DNA of 64,000 nt from Chondrilla cf. caribensis (taxonomy: Eukaryota; Porifera; Demospongiae; Chondrillida; Chondrillidae): the NCBI GenBank assembly GCA_964020155.1, contig OZ026555.1:577515-641514 (forward strand), written 5' to 3'. Position numbers and translations under genes: made by a program. Below are positions 16,038-26,076 of this stretch, piece after piece (the first letter of the stretch is position 1; the number at the start of each line of letters is the position of its first letter). The notes beneath the pieces were generated by a model that saw nothing but the letters and a program-made list of their open reading frames with translations, was not told where the DNA came from and did not search any database.

Positions 16038-16342
16038 TGAGTTGAAAAAAAAATAAAAAAGGTCACCCATTCGGGGTTGAACAAACCCATGGTCGGTTTT
16101 ATAGGGACTTTCCACAGATACTGTGTACTTGGTCATTCCGCGAATGCAGAAGACACTATTCTAGCTGGGAGGTCAGCCGCGAGTCCCAAAGCTCCCCCCT
16201 ACGGTTCTTTGTAGAGAGTATTGCGACTGACCACCAGGAAGTGAGCTCTTTTTTTTCAGAGAAAAAAACCGTTCTTTTGAGGTTTCGAACCCGCGACCTG
16301 GAGCCTAGAGTCGTGTCACCTGACCAACCGGCTACCGTGACC
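16038..16342 (-). mobile_element. tRNA-derived SINE
   Basis: Read on the minus strand from 16342, the sequence has an A-box-like TAGCCGGTTGGTCAGGTG and, about 40 bp on, a B box GGGTTCGAAACC, the internal RNA polymerase III promoter of a tRNA. A tRNA-unrelated body of about 230 bp follows, ending in a T-rich tail (CCTTTTTTATTTTTTTTTTC) near 16038. The tRNA-like head does not fold into a clean cloverleaf with a normal acceptor stem, so a SINE is more likely than a functional tRNA gene. Confidence 0.65.
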
Positions 16343-16674
16343 TATCTATTTTATTATTAGTATCTGCGCTATTTATAGTTGCCCTAAGTGTGAAATTTGA
16401 TAAAAAATGATAAAAGTGGAGTCGCAGAAGCCTTCCCCAGCACTCAAAATACTTTTACGTCTACTTTAGGTTTGGAAAAACCTTCGCTGGAGATATAAAG
16501 TTCGGCGAAGCCGTTTCGCTTGAATTCTAGCCGAATTTCTAATTCTCGGCCTGTTGAAATCGGCCATCTTTTTGAGCAATATGAAATATAATATAAATTC
16601 ACTGTTTCAGTTACGTGTAAGAACACATTATGACATTATGTTACCTAAAGAGTCGTGACAGATTCTAATGATCA

Positions 16675-17225
16675 GTGCGTACTGGAGATGCCAGGGGTGC
16701 AGTGGAAACGAAGTTCTTTCAGTTTTTATTAACCGAAGAAGAACGGAAAGATGACAGTAAGAAGGAATCCAAATGGGAATTACCTGGAGAAGAAGAGATC
16801 CTTCGGAAAATGCAGTCTTCGGAATCCGATATGTCAGCCCACTTACAGAAGAACTTTAATCCTAATAAACACATGGGACCCAGTCCTTCCAACGACACGC
16901 CTCTGATATAGGCAGGTTCGAGCACAAACTTTTCCTGAACAAATGCCTTCGATTTGGCGGTGACCCTTTCGTAACTAACGCCAATGATCAGACAGCCTTT
17001 CATGTAGCGTGTGCTTCTTCTCGTTCGAGTCAGAGAACAGACAAAAGAGAAAGGAACTCCTCCAAATGCTCTTGGACCAGCCCGTGAAGAAATAATATCA
17101 ACTACCGTTTATCAATGGTTCGGACCGCGAGAGGAGAAATGGAATGGACAAGAGTTATGTTTATCATCAGTCTGTGTGTCTGTTGGACAAGGTGTGGTGG
17201 TGGTGGTGGTGGTGGTGGTGGTGGT

Positions 17226-17267
<42 letters not shown>

Positions 17268-17293
17268 CGTGTGTGTGTGTGTGCGTGTGCATG

Positions 17294-17354
<61 letters not shown>

Positions 17355-17355
17355 A

Positions 17356-17409
<54 letters not shown>

Positions 17410-18010
17410 CACACGTTTCAATGCTGTGTAGGATGATAATACACCATTACATCTGGCTGTTCAGTCTGGTCTACTTGGATGTGTTGAAGTAAGTGTGTAC
17501 CTGTACCAATGTATGTATGTATGTATGTAATGTATTGTACAATTTATATGTACAGTCGAACCTTATTAATACAACATCTCTACAGCATAAGATTATTGTT
17601 AAGTCTCTACATTTTCAGCTGATGTACACGTGCATTATCTAAGTACTGTCAACAGGAAATGCTTTTAGCATGGAATTGTGGAATTGTCCATGGAGTATCG
17701 CGTTAAGGAGATTCAACTGTACATTGGTGCGTACGTGGTGTGCTTTGTATGTATGTATATTGTGTATACCTACATATGTACGTATGTACATGTACATACA
17801 TACATGTACATACATACGTGTACGTATCTAGAGATTCTGTATGCACCATACACATGTGCTTATTATCCTCTCTTCTAACGCCAACACCCAGCTTCTCTTG
17901 GCTTATGGGTCTCCATTGTTGAGGAAGAACACTTTGGGAAAGACTCCATGTGATTTGGCATCAGATTCTGGTCAATTTGTCATAGTAAAACTACCAGAGC
18001 CCAAGATGGT
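16675..18010 (+). pseudogene. Ankyrin-repeat gene relic
   Basis: Three separated segments read as ankyrin repeats on the plus strand. About 16920-17070 contains LRFGGDPFVTNANDQTAFHV. Segment 17432-17490 reads [19 protein letters not shown] between an AG and a GTAAGT donor. Segment about 17903-18004 contains LLLAYGSPLLRKNTLGKTPC. An upstream charged segment (16690-16911, TEEERKDDSKKE) could belong to it. The first segment is followed by frame changes and stops, and a long (TGG)n/(GT)n tract lies between segments one and two. No start, full exon chain or end can be built. It is best read as a fragment or pseudogene left between the two CK genes; a real gene with unseen exons is possible. Confidence 0.5.
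17191..17412. repeat. (TGG)n/(GT)n microsatellite
   Basis: About 35 bp of TGG repeats run into about 185 bp of GT repeats with a few GCATGC interruptions, between two ankyrin-coding segments. Confidence 0.97.
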
Positions 18011-18395
18011 GTGTGTAGTGAGTGAATGTGTGGAGTGCTGTGTGTAGTGTGCTGTGAGTGACTGTGTGTGTGTGTAGAGTGCTGTGTGTGAATGTGTGTG
18101 GATGTGTAGAGTGCTGTGTGTGAGTGTGTGTGTATGTAGAGTGTTGTGTGTAGTGTGAGTGTGTAGAGTGTTGTGTGTAGTGTGCTGTGAGTGTTGTGTG
18201 TGAGTGTGTAGAGTGCTGTGTGTGAGTGTGTATGTATGTAGAGTGCTCTGTGTGAGTGTGTGTATGTAGAGTGTTGTGTGTGAGTGTGTAGAGTGTTGTG
18301 TGTAGTGTGTGTGTATGTAGAGTGTTGTGTGTAGTGTGGTGTAGAGTGCTGTGTGTGAGGTTGTGTGTAGTGTGCTGTGAGTGTTGTGTGTGAGT
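18011..18395. repeat. Irregular GTGTAGAGTGCTGTGTGTGA minisatellite
   Basis: Degenerate tandem repeats built from GTAGAGTGCTGTGTGTGAGTGTGT, with unit lengths varying between about 20 and 45 bp. The array runs directly into the duplicated CK exon tail at about 18393, so the junction may mark the breakpoint of that duplication. Confidence 0.85.
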
Positions 18396-18845
18396 GTCCA
18401 CGTGAAGATCCCCAACGCCTACAGTCAGCCCAACTTCAAGGAAATCTGTGACAAGTACCAGATCCAGCCACGTGGTATCCACGGTGAGCACAGCGAATCC
18501 ACAGGAGAAGACGCTGGAGTGTACGACATCAGCAACAGACGTCGTCTCGGTCTGTCCAAAGTCCAGTGCGTCCAGGACATGTACAACGGAGTCAAGGCCC
18601 TGCTGGACGTTGAGAAAAGTGGAGCCAGTTCTAGGAATACTAGCAGTCGTAGCTAGACCTGCTCCCTGTACTAATAACTATGGAAGCATTTAGCCAACTG
18701 TATAGTTGATATTGAACATAGGTTTTAATTGTGAAAATAATTATAGTCATTAAACATATACACTTGATGGAGTCATTTCATGGGATATACGTAATATGCG
18801 GTGTAGTGTGTTTGAGTATCTATTAGGAGTATATACGTATATTAT
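18393..18845 (+). pseudogene. Duplicated tail of CK exon 4
   Basis: From GTGTCCACGTGAAGATCCCC onward the sequence copies the last 90 codons of CK exon 4 plus about 180 bp of its 3' flank (source about 15083-15525). There is no upstream kinase sequence, active-site Cys, start codon or acceptor. One change turns an AAG codon in the Ser-rich tail into TAG, and others include GAA to AAA (LSEVQ to LSKVQ). A few bases match exons 1-3 rather than exon 4 (AACGCCTACAGTCAG), which points to mixing between copies. It is non-functional as a kinase. Confidence 0.88.
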
Positions 18846-19424
18846 ATTATATACGTACACGGTTATTTCAAAGTATCATCAATACACCAGCAGGTGAAGA
18901 CTGCACTGTACATGTACTAGCTTCCAATTCAGCTAAGTCATGTGGGCTACCAAACTTCACTTGCTTGCATGCAACTGATACAGAGAATAAATTTCAAATC
19001 ATTCAAGTCATTTTGAGGCCTACCTTGAGTATAATACAGTATTGTATATGCATTCCTAAAATCATTACTAAAGTAAATATCAATACATATGACACCAAGA
19101 TGTCCCTGACAAGACGCCAAGTAATTTGAGTGTGGGACGGAAGACCCACGAGTTTTTTTAATTCCAATTACTTGTCTCACAGTCATTTCGAATGCTTTTG
19201 AATACGTACGTATACACAGTAGTCTGCACGTATAGGCTACAGGCACGTGGAAATCATGTGTAGTCGACCAGCTAACAAAATGGCCCCAGCTCGGACAGCT
19301 GCTGGTTCTCTTGGCTGCACTTTAATTGCGCGGTTGGATCAATTCATTGCGACCGCTGTCTTCAGTCAAGTTCATCTTCCAATCCCACAGGCCCTCAGGA
19401 TTAACTGCTATCCATTTCGCGACT
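18846..19424. other. Intergenic region and leader of single-domain CK
   Basis: No gene is seen. An out-of-frame ATG at 19254 opens a 121-codon frame that ends inside the CK coding region in another frame. The sequence CCAATCCCACAG just before 19391 could be an acceptor joining a 5' non-coding exon. Confidence 0.4.
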
Positions 19425-20474
19425 ATGGCAACGAAATCATTCCCGGAAGAATTGGGGAATCCCGAGGTAAACTCTTTACTAAAGAAGTATCTGACGCGCG
19501 ATATTTACGACCAGCTGAAAGATCTGAGGACATCCAGAGGTATAAGTGTCTGGGAGTGTATCAACTCCGGTGTGGTGAATCTCGACTCTGGCTGTGGAGT
19601 CTATGCTGGTGACGAGGAGTGCTACAAACTGTTTGCTCCCCTGTTTGATCCAGTCATCGAGGACTACCACAGACCTTACAAAGTGACCATGATACACAAC
19701 CCCAACATGAACCCAGGGGATATCCAGTGCCCAAACCCGGATCCTGCCGGTGAATACATCCGCTCAACTCGCATTCGTGTTGCTCGCAACCTGAAAGGGT
19801 ACGGATTAGCTCCCACCCTCGGCAAGGAAGAGAGAGTGGAACTGGAGAGAAAGGTGGTGGAAGTCCTGAAATCTCTGGAGGGAGATCTTGCTGGAGAATA
19901 CTATCCACTCCTGGGCATGGACGAGGAGACCCGTCAGAAGTTGGTGGACGACCACTTCTTGTTCAAGAAAGGGGACCGTTTCCTTGAAGCTGCAGGCATA
20001 AACAAAGAATGGCCAGAGGGTCGCGGTATCTTCCACAACAAGGACAAGACCTTCCTTGTGTGGGTTAATGAGGAAGACCATCTCCGCATCATCAGCATGG
20101 AGAAGGGAAGCGACATCGGATCCGTGTTCAGTCGTCTCTGTTGTGCAGTCAACGAGATCGACAAGAAGCTTGGATTCCAATGTTTGCCTAACTTGGGTTA
20201 CTTGACGTCCTGTCCCACTAACCTCGGTACGGGAATGAGGGCTAGCGTCCATATCAGAATCTTGAAAACATCTCAGCTGCCAGAGTTCAAGGAAATCTGT
20301 GACAAGTACCAGATCCAGCCACGTGGTATCCACGGCGAGCACAGCGAATCCACAGGAGAAGACGCCGGAGTGTATGACATCAGCAACAAGCGTCGTCTTG
20401 GTCTGTCCGAAGTCCAGTGCGTCCAGGACATGTATGATGGAGTGATGAAGTTTCTTGAGATTGAAAGGCAGTAG
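19425..20474 (+). CDS. Single-domain creatine kinase
   Basis: One uninterrupted exon encodes 349 residues from the ATG at 19425 (MATKSFPEEL). The same guanidino-kinase features are present: TSRGISVWECINSG, STRIRVARNLKGYGL and the active-site motif CPTNLGTG. The N-terminal third (to about codon 110) and the segment around SVHIRILKTSQLPEFK differ clearly from the four-domain gene. In between, 19756-19996 is identical in nucleotide sequence to exon 1 of that gene, which looks like gene conversion. An in-frame stop (TAA, 19321-19323) lies upstream. The N-terminus is about 25 residues shorter than typical cytosolic CK. A mitochondrial presequence on an upstream exon cannot be excluded, so the compartment is not assigned. 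Confidence 0.9.
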   Translation: MATKSFPEELGNPEVNSLLKKYLTRDIYDQLKDLRTSRGISVWECINSGVVNLDSGCGVYAGDEECYKLFAPLFDPVIEDYHRPYKVTMIHNPNMNPGDIQCPNPDPAGEYIRSTRIRVARNLKGYGLAPTLGKEERVELERKVVEVLKSLEGDLAGEYYPLLGMDEETRQKLVDDHFLFKKGDRFLEAAGINKEWPEGRGIFHNKDKTFLVWVNEEDHLRIISMEKGSDIGSVFSRLCCAVNEIDKKLGFQCLPNLGYLTSCPTNLGTGMRASVHIRILKTSQLPEFKEICDKYQIQPRGIHGEHSESTGEDAGVYDISNKRRLGLSEVQCVQDMYDGVMKFLEIERQ

Positions 20475-20727
20475 AACCTGAACAAACAGTAGTGCCTAAG
20501 GTTGCACACACTGCATGTATCTTCCTATAGTCTCACTCTTGACTTGCACAAGTGTGTGTTGTTCTGTAACGAATGATTATACGTATCTCAACTCATAAAT
20601 CATCCAACAACAGTGGTCGTTGCTCGAACTATACTCGACAACGGTACGGTATACATGCTCGAAGGAATAAATTATGCGAATTAATTGCGTGGGCGTACAA
20701 TAGTTCTTTGTTAGGGAAGCAGGCAAT

Positions 20728-21804
20728 ATGGCGGGATTTTCGTACATAGGTGGTTTTGTGCTGGTTTTATCATCTTTAGCGATCAGTACGGTCTTCAGCA
20801 GCGAAGCGGACCGATCAAGTACGAGAGATGTACGTAAAACAGCTCTTTGGTATGAATTTGACATCTTTGGGCGCAAATCGGAGATCAAGTTCGAGTACAC
20901 CTTGCCCAAGACTGCTACCGTGCAAGATGACACACTCACTTTCGCTCCTCTACATGAAAGAGCAAAAAGAAATATTTACGGAGAGGACGACCGGATCCCA
21001 GTTGACCCGGAGCAGTTTGCAGGCACTTTTCCTTTCTCAGCAGTTGTGCGCATCAATACTGGTTGTACGGGGATGTTCGTTGCTTCGAGGCACGTCTTGA
21101 CGGCTGCCCACTGCCTGTGGAACCACGGGCAATATAAACCAGGAATGAGTGTCCTCTCGATATTGATTGCCAAAGCAAACGGACAGTGGACTAGGGAATT
21201 CGTGACGAGATATTTCATACCAGGTGCTTGGTTTAATCGAACGCTTAGCTTCTGGGAAGAATACGACTACGCTCTGCTGGAAATCAGCACCGCGCGTGGG
21301 TCCAAGAATAGACGGGGACATATGGAAGTAGGATTGGCGGTCGATAAGCCCACAATCAAGCAAAATGGAGTCGGGCGGTTGGCAGAGATGGTTGGCTACC
21401 CGGACGATAAGTCCAGAAACACCTCTTGGTATGTCTTCTGCCCTGTCCTAGCCACAACACCGACTAGACTGTACTTTGAATGTGACGCCGCACGTGGTAT
21501 GTCTGGGTCTGTGGTGTACGTTAAGGAGTTTGACTGCAACACGACCCAGTATGTGAGACGAGCGATCGGTGTCTTTTCAGGGACAAAGTACTCGGTGGAG
21601 GATGGACGTGAATACAACGTTGCCATCCGTTTCAATCCTGAACACTACCTCCAGATATGTCATGTCATCGGGAAGGATAAAAAATGCAAGGACCGATACT
21701 TCTACTACTTTTACTCTTCACGCCAACAGCTCCAGCAAGAGTACTGCCACCCACAGGAGAAGAGGCACTGTTCTGCTCAGTACGGCCATTACAACTGCAG
21801 TTAA
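20728..21804 (+). CDS. Secreted trypsin-like protease, PRSS23/PRSS35-like
   Basis: This single-exon gene encodes 358 residues. Residues 1-25 are a hydrophobic signal peptide, and a furin-type site RAKR lies at 78-81, which would release a propeptide. The S1 peptidase fold shows the catalytic triad: His128 in LTAAHC, Asp180 in EEYDYALLEI, and Ser259 in CDAARGMSGS. The YDYALLE, CDA..G.SGS and IGVFSG motifs are those of the PRSS23/PRSS35 group rather than digestive trypsins, which have GDSGG. Asp at the usual trypsin specificity position is not evident. A 3' poly-A signal AATAAA occurs near 22053. The substrate is unknown. Confidence 0.9.
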   Translation: MAGFSYIGGFVLVLSSLAISTVFSSEADRSSTRDVRKTALWYEFDIFGRKSEIKFEYTLPKTATVQDDTLTFAPLHERAKRNIYGEDDRIPVDPEQFAGTFPFSAVVRINTGCTGMFVASRHVLTAAHCLWNHGQYKPGMSVLSILIAKANGQWTREFVTRYFIPGAWFNRTLSFWEEYDYALLEISTARGSKNRRGHMEVGLAVDKPTIKQNGVGRLAEMVGYPDDKSRNTSWYVFCPVLATTPTRLYFECDAARGMSGSVVYVKEFDCNTTQYVRRAIGVFSGTKYSVEDGREYNVAIRFNPEHYLQICHVIGKDKKCKDRYFYYFYSSRQQLQQEYCHPQEKRHCSAQYGHYNCS

Positions 21805-22248
21805 TCTTTGTTTTGCCTGTCATCCACTCACAATCATCAATTCCCCTTGTTTACATGGACCTCCTGATATCCGTGTGTGTCAATGTTTACTTGTTCTGTT
21901 CAAGCACTTATTACATCCTAATTATACACATTATTAATACGTACATTTCAATTTTTGTATCATTTGTTTGCATGCTTGCATTTATACAGTTTCCTTGATG
22001 TTGTCATAAATGTTAATTAATTACTGTTAATTACTCTGTGTGTAAACATTGAATAAATTGTATATGCCCCATTATTATTATTATACTGAAACAAATACTA
22101 GTGGTATATAGGAGGGTGTGTATGCATTGGTATTTGTGTCATTGTGTTCATATGGACACTGGGCAGGGTGTATGTGGTGTCCAGCAAGAGAATGCAAAAT
22201 GATTGACTTTATTTGTCGGGTCACAACAGATAAGGTCCATAATATTTA

Positions 22249-22432
22249 CAGTGGGACCCCATCGATCACAAACCTCTAAGATGTGGAAACCTCTTTAATA
22301 AGGACACCATTCTGTGTCCCAGTGTAGTACTGTAGTGTATTAAAATTGACCTCTGATCATGAATTGAGGACACCTCTGTAATAAGGACTGAAATCAAGGT
22401 CCTAAAGTGTCCTTAATAGAGAGGTTCCACTG
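22249..22432. mobile_element. MITE family A, copy 2
   Basis: It begins CAGTGGGACCCCATCGATCA, ends AATAGAGAGGTTCCACTG, and is flanked by TA at both ends. The interior matches the copy at 12090 (CATTCTGTGTCCCAGTGTAG). The left end is more decayed than the right. Confidence 0.75.
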
Positions 22433-22464
22433 TATTTCCATTGGAATGTACATACAAAAATTAA

Positions 22465-22600
22465 TGTATTATATACACATTAATGTTACTATAATAATGT
22501 AGTATATACACATTAATGTTACTATAATAATGTATTATATACACATTAATGTTACTATAATAATGTAGTATATACACATTAATGTTACTATAATAATGTA
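22465..22600. repeat. 33-bp AT-rich minisatellite, four copies
   Basis: The unit TATATACACATTAATGTTAC plus TATAATAATGTA repeats with period 33 from 22470. Alternate copies carry GTAT and GTAG at the junction, so the array looks like duplication of a 66-bp dimer. Confidence 0.9.
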
Positions 22601-22989
22601 TAATTATTTCTGATACGTACATGCACAATAAATTCCAATTAATAACAAAATGCAGCTATATTATATTATGTATTCACAGCATAATGTAATTCCATCCCTC
22701 ATTAAATAAGAATAATTAGATAATATAATATGGTATAATATAAAACTGACATTTATTACAATTACATTTTTAATATATTATGTACTCCATGTACAGGCAA
22801 ATGCAATTATGCATAATATAATACATGTATGTTACATAATAATTATGGAATTAAATAAATATTAAATATGATTACAGAATATTATAATAATAATAGAAGA
22901 TAGGTATAATATGAGACATGTAGTCTTATTAATGATATTGACATGCGTGTACAATATGTGACCAACAGATTAAGTTACCCATTATACGT

Positions 22990-25566
22990 TCACACATACA
23001 GCGAGGCTGGTTGGGTGTGCTCCGAGATAGTCACATTGAACGTGCGTATCTCCATTGGCTTCAGTACAATGGAGGTCACTTCAAGGGGCGAGGACTTTGG
23101 TACACTCTTTGGATATGTTTCGTTGACCCTCCACTGCAAATCTCCACTTGTAACATCTGATATTGGGACATTACCTGCCAATCCTAACTCGACCATCGAT
23201 ACAATTTGAAACGGTTGAAACAATCCACTAAGATCCACGGACACTGGTTGAGATAAAACAACGTCTTCGTCTCTTTCAAACTGGTGCTCCAAACGAATCA
23301 GAAGAGAGGTTCGATCCAGCAACTGCAGAGTGAGAAGGTGTACGTTAGGTGGCAATGCCCTCGTAACACCAGAATATAAAGTGCTGTAGTTTTGTGCGTA
23401 TGCATGCGGATCGGTGGAGTCGTTCGAGAATGACAGTGTCGGTCGAAGCAGCAACTCCTGCCCAAGAACACGATGCAGGGCAGCAGATTTGTCAATGGTC
23501 TCCAAAACCACCCACTGCCGGCCACGAACGATGAGCCCATCTCCGAACTGACCTGGCTCATTCAGATCTTCGCTAACACCTCTGTTGTCGTCCATGGCCA
23601 TGCGTCGATGGATCATCAACTCCATGCTCCCATCATGTAGGCTGCTACCCCCGTGGGATCTATCAGTGAGTACCGTCAGTTGGATCCCTCTGGTCCTATC
23701 GCGGATGAAGATACGGCTGTTGACAGGAAAGTAGTTCCCTGACACAGGCTGGGTCACGTTGAGTTCCCACGAACTACGATGATTCCTCACACGTTTTTGC
23801 ATTTCCCTACCATTGGCATCCGTCCACCACGTTGAATTGGACTTGAAGTCCGTATCAAATCGACTGATGTACTCGCAGTCAGGCGAGATAGGTCCCAATG
23901 TGAACTCAAACTCTATGTACTTTACTCTGGGGTGGAGACGAACAACCTGGCTGATACTGTTTGAAAACACCTGTCTCACTTCCTGCACTGCTGTGGGTGA
24001 GTGTCCACCAAGAATCTCATACGTAGCAACATTTCCTTCATTGACTGGTAGAGCCGGAGAGTTGGTTGGCAGGAAGACGTAGGCACCGGATCCAAAGCTG
24101 GTGTAGTAGAGAAACTGCTGGTCCAGGGAGATTGTGATGTTACTGTCCAGGTTGGTGAGGGTCATGATACGACCGTTGGTCCCATTGAAGACAAGAGCAA
24201 TGTGCTCATTCTTGATGACAAAATTGTCCTTGTTCGTGCTACCTGGGAGGACCCATTCGACTCTTTTCGATACCTCTCCCACAGTAGATGGGGGTCGTAT
24301 GAAGTAAGTTGCAAAGCCCAGTGGAGGAACACTGGGTGCTGTGAATCTAAGGGTGTATTTGGCTGATCCTCGATACCTCCTCACTCCGCTTGTGGCATTT
24401 GAGACTGGATACAGCCAAGAATCGGTGTGGACTCCATCTGGACCATATACACTAACATTACCACCTACGGGTACCTCTATGAAGACCGTTCTTTCCTGCG
24501 CCAGTGGATTGTACACAACCACATCGAACGATCCACTTTCAGATTCCGGACAAATGCTTATGTTAAGATACTCACAGAACCTCCATGTCTTTGGAGACTT
24601 GGTGTGACCTTGTTTGAAGGTCAGAATGTTAAGAGCGGAGCTAACGAGTGTTTCACAACTTGTTTGTCCCATGTGAAGTCTCATTGCGTAGTCATTGGCA
24701 ACGTGTTGTTTCTCTGTTCCTGTGATGGCGTCGTGGTGTTGAGCCACACCCATCATTCGGGCCAGTAAGTCGGACCCTGCCCCTCCTAACACGCCCCCAA
24801 CCAATACCTCATACTGACGACACACTTGAAGTAAGCTATTCAAGCTTCGTATGTATCCCTTCAGTGCCGGACGACTGGTGTAAAATCCAGTCCAAAATCC
24901 ACCTGGGGTGTCAGCATAGGGCAGGAAGTCGTCCAGTTTGAGGTCCCAGGTGAGGTTGGCCCTGTACTTGGACATCATATACTGTGTTGGTGTGGAGTAA
25001 AAAGCCCTCACTCCGTACGTGTTGTTCTGGTTGAGGTGGTGGACAATCTTGTCCAAACTCTTGAACCAGGTCACAGCGTTGGAGTAGGTGAAGTCCTGTC
25101 CCATGGTGAACATGATGTTGTTGGCGCGATAGTGCTTGGCCTGTTCCCGTGCCGTGCTGACAAACAACTCCAGCGTCTTGTCCAGATTGTAAGTGAACTG
25201 CGATTTGTCGTCCACCACTGGATCACTGATCTCCTCCTTTGTACATCTTGTGAAGTCGAAGCAGAACCCCGGAGGATTGTGGTAGTTGTACTTACCGTAT
25301 AGCACTCCCGTGAAAATATCCGACTGTGGGCCAAGATTAGAGGGACTTCCCCTCCACACCATCTCCATAGCAGGAGGTATTGATTGATTCGTTCTCCTCT
25401 GCTCGTCCTGATAGTCAATTCGGTAGACAAAGAGTCCTTGAAACCCCATCTGCGCGAATAGAGAGGATTGACCCGAGGAGTGTCCGAAGGGGTCAATGTG
25501 CCAGGCCACACGAGGGCGTGCTTGATGACCGAACTCTCTATCAATGAACCTCAGACCAAGTGACAT
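22990..25566 (-). CDS. MAN2B1: Lysosomal alpha-mannosidase, exon 2
   Basis: This exon (25566 down to 22990) carries 858 codons and the stop. It follows acceptor TTCCTATTCCACAG and starts in phase 0 with MSLGLRFIDREFG. It joins exon 1 (31750-31301) to give about 1008 residues, close to human MAN2B1 (about 1011). The GH38 nucleophile Asp is at about residue 175 in AWHIDPFGHS. Further on come HDAITGTEKQHV with the family metal/substrate His, and the conserved C-terminal beta domains. The enzyme removes terminal alpha-linked mannose from N-glycans in lysosomes. The whole exon is intact. The ectodomain has several N-glycosylation sequons, as expected for a lysosomal protein. The intron upstream (25567-31300) contains two 7TM receptor genes on the other strand. 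Confidence 0.95.
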   Translation of the reverse strand: MSLGLRFIDREFGHQARPRVAWHIDPFGHSSGQSSLFAQMGFQGLFVYRIDYQDEQRRTNQSIPPAMEMVWRGSPSNLGPQSDIFTGVLYGKYNYHNPPGFCFDFTRCTKEEISDPVVDDKSQFTYNLDKTLELFVSTAREQAKHYRANNIMFTMGQDFTYSNAVTWFKSLDKIVHHLNQNNTYGVRAFYSTPTQYMMSKYRANLTWDLKLDDFLPYADTPGGFWTGFYTSRPALKGYIRSLNSLLQVCRQYEVLVGGVLGGAGSDLLARMMGVAQHHDAITGTEKQHVANDYAMRLHMGQTSCETLVSSALNILTFKQGHTKSPKTWRFCEYLNISICPESESGSFDVVVYNPLAQERTVFIEVPVGGNVSVYGPDGVHTDSWLYPVSNATSGVRRYRGSAKYTLRFTAPSVPPLGFATYFIRPPSTVGEVSKRVEWVLPGSTNKDNFVIKNEHIALVFNGTNGRIMTLTNLDSNITISLDQQFLYYTSFGSGAYVFLPTNSPALPVNEGNVATYEILGGHSPTAVQEVRQVFSNSISQVVRLHPRVKYIEFEFTLGPISPDCEYISRFDTDFKSNSTWWTDANGREMQKRVRNHRSSWELNVTQPVSGNYFPVNSRIFIRDRTRGIQLTVLTDRSHGGSSLHDGSMELMIHRRMAMDDNRGVSEDLNEPGQFGDGLIVRGRQWVVLETIDKSAALHRVLGQELLLRPTLSFSNDSTDPHAYAQNYSTLYSGVTRALPPNVHLLTLQLLDRTSLLIRLEHQFERDEDVVLSQPVSVDLSGLFQPFQIVSMVELGLAGNVPISDVTSGDLQWRVNETYPKSVPKSSPLEVTSIVLKPMEIRTFNVTISEHTQPASLYV

Positions 25567-25901
25567 CTGTGGAATAGGAAGAAACCACAAACATTATCCA
25601 CATTATACCACCGGCAATACATGACATAATTACAATATAGAATTATGCACATCATCCACTTTGTCAATTATGCCATCATAATTGTTACCTATGCTTATTA
25701 TGACATTGTGCATATAATATTATTATGCCATGAGCAAAATTGTACATTTATCGTGAATTAAAGTTGTAATGCACTATGCACACTGTAGGGGTAGACACAG
25801 TGTTTGTTGGATTGAAGTATGTGACCTTGGTTAGCTACAATTTCGCAGTGTTAGACCACATTGGACACAGGGACACTTGTAGGTAATTTGAAATGGAAAT
25901 A

Positions 25902-26076
25902 CAGTGGAACCTCTCTATTATGGACACTTTGGGACCTTGATTTTAGTCCTTATTACTGAGGTGTTCTCAATTCAGAGGTCACTTATTACACTACAGTACT
26001 ACACTGGGACACAGAATGGTGTCCTTATTATAGAGGTTTCGGCTATTCAGAGGTTTGTAATGGAGAAGTCCCACTG
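25902..26076. mobile_element. MITE family A, copy 3 (inverted)
   Basis: It begins CAGTGGAACCTCTCTATTA and ends AGAAGTCCCACTG, flanked by TA. The interior is the reverse complement of copies 1 and 2. It lies in the mannosidase intron just outside the first duplicated 7TM unit. Confidence 0.75.

Larger units (their letters stand above)
21805..22989. other. AT-rich intergenic region
   Basis: It holds the protease 3' UTR, a MITE (22249-22432), a 33-bp minisatellite (22465-22600) and AT-rich sequence up to the mannosidase stop codon. No gene is seen. Confidence 0.8.

Noticed and set aside
16270..16342. Functional tRNA gene
   Set aside because: A and B boxes are present, but the acceptor and anticodon stems do not pair well and a SINE body with a T-rich tail follows.
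19254..19612. 121-codon frame overlapping the single-domain CK start (MCSRPANKMAPART)
   Set aside because: Out of frame with the kinase and without family similarity. A presequence on this frame would need an implausibly short intron.
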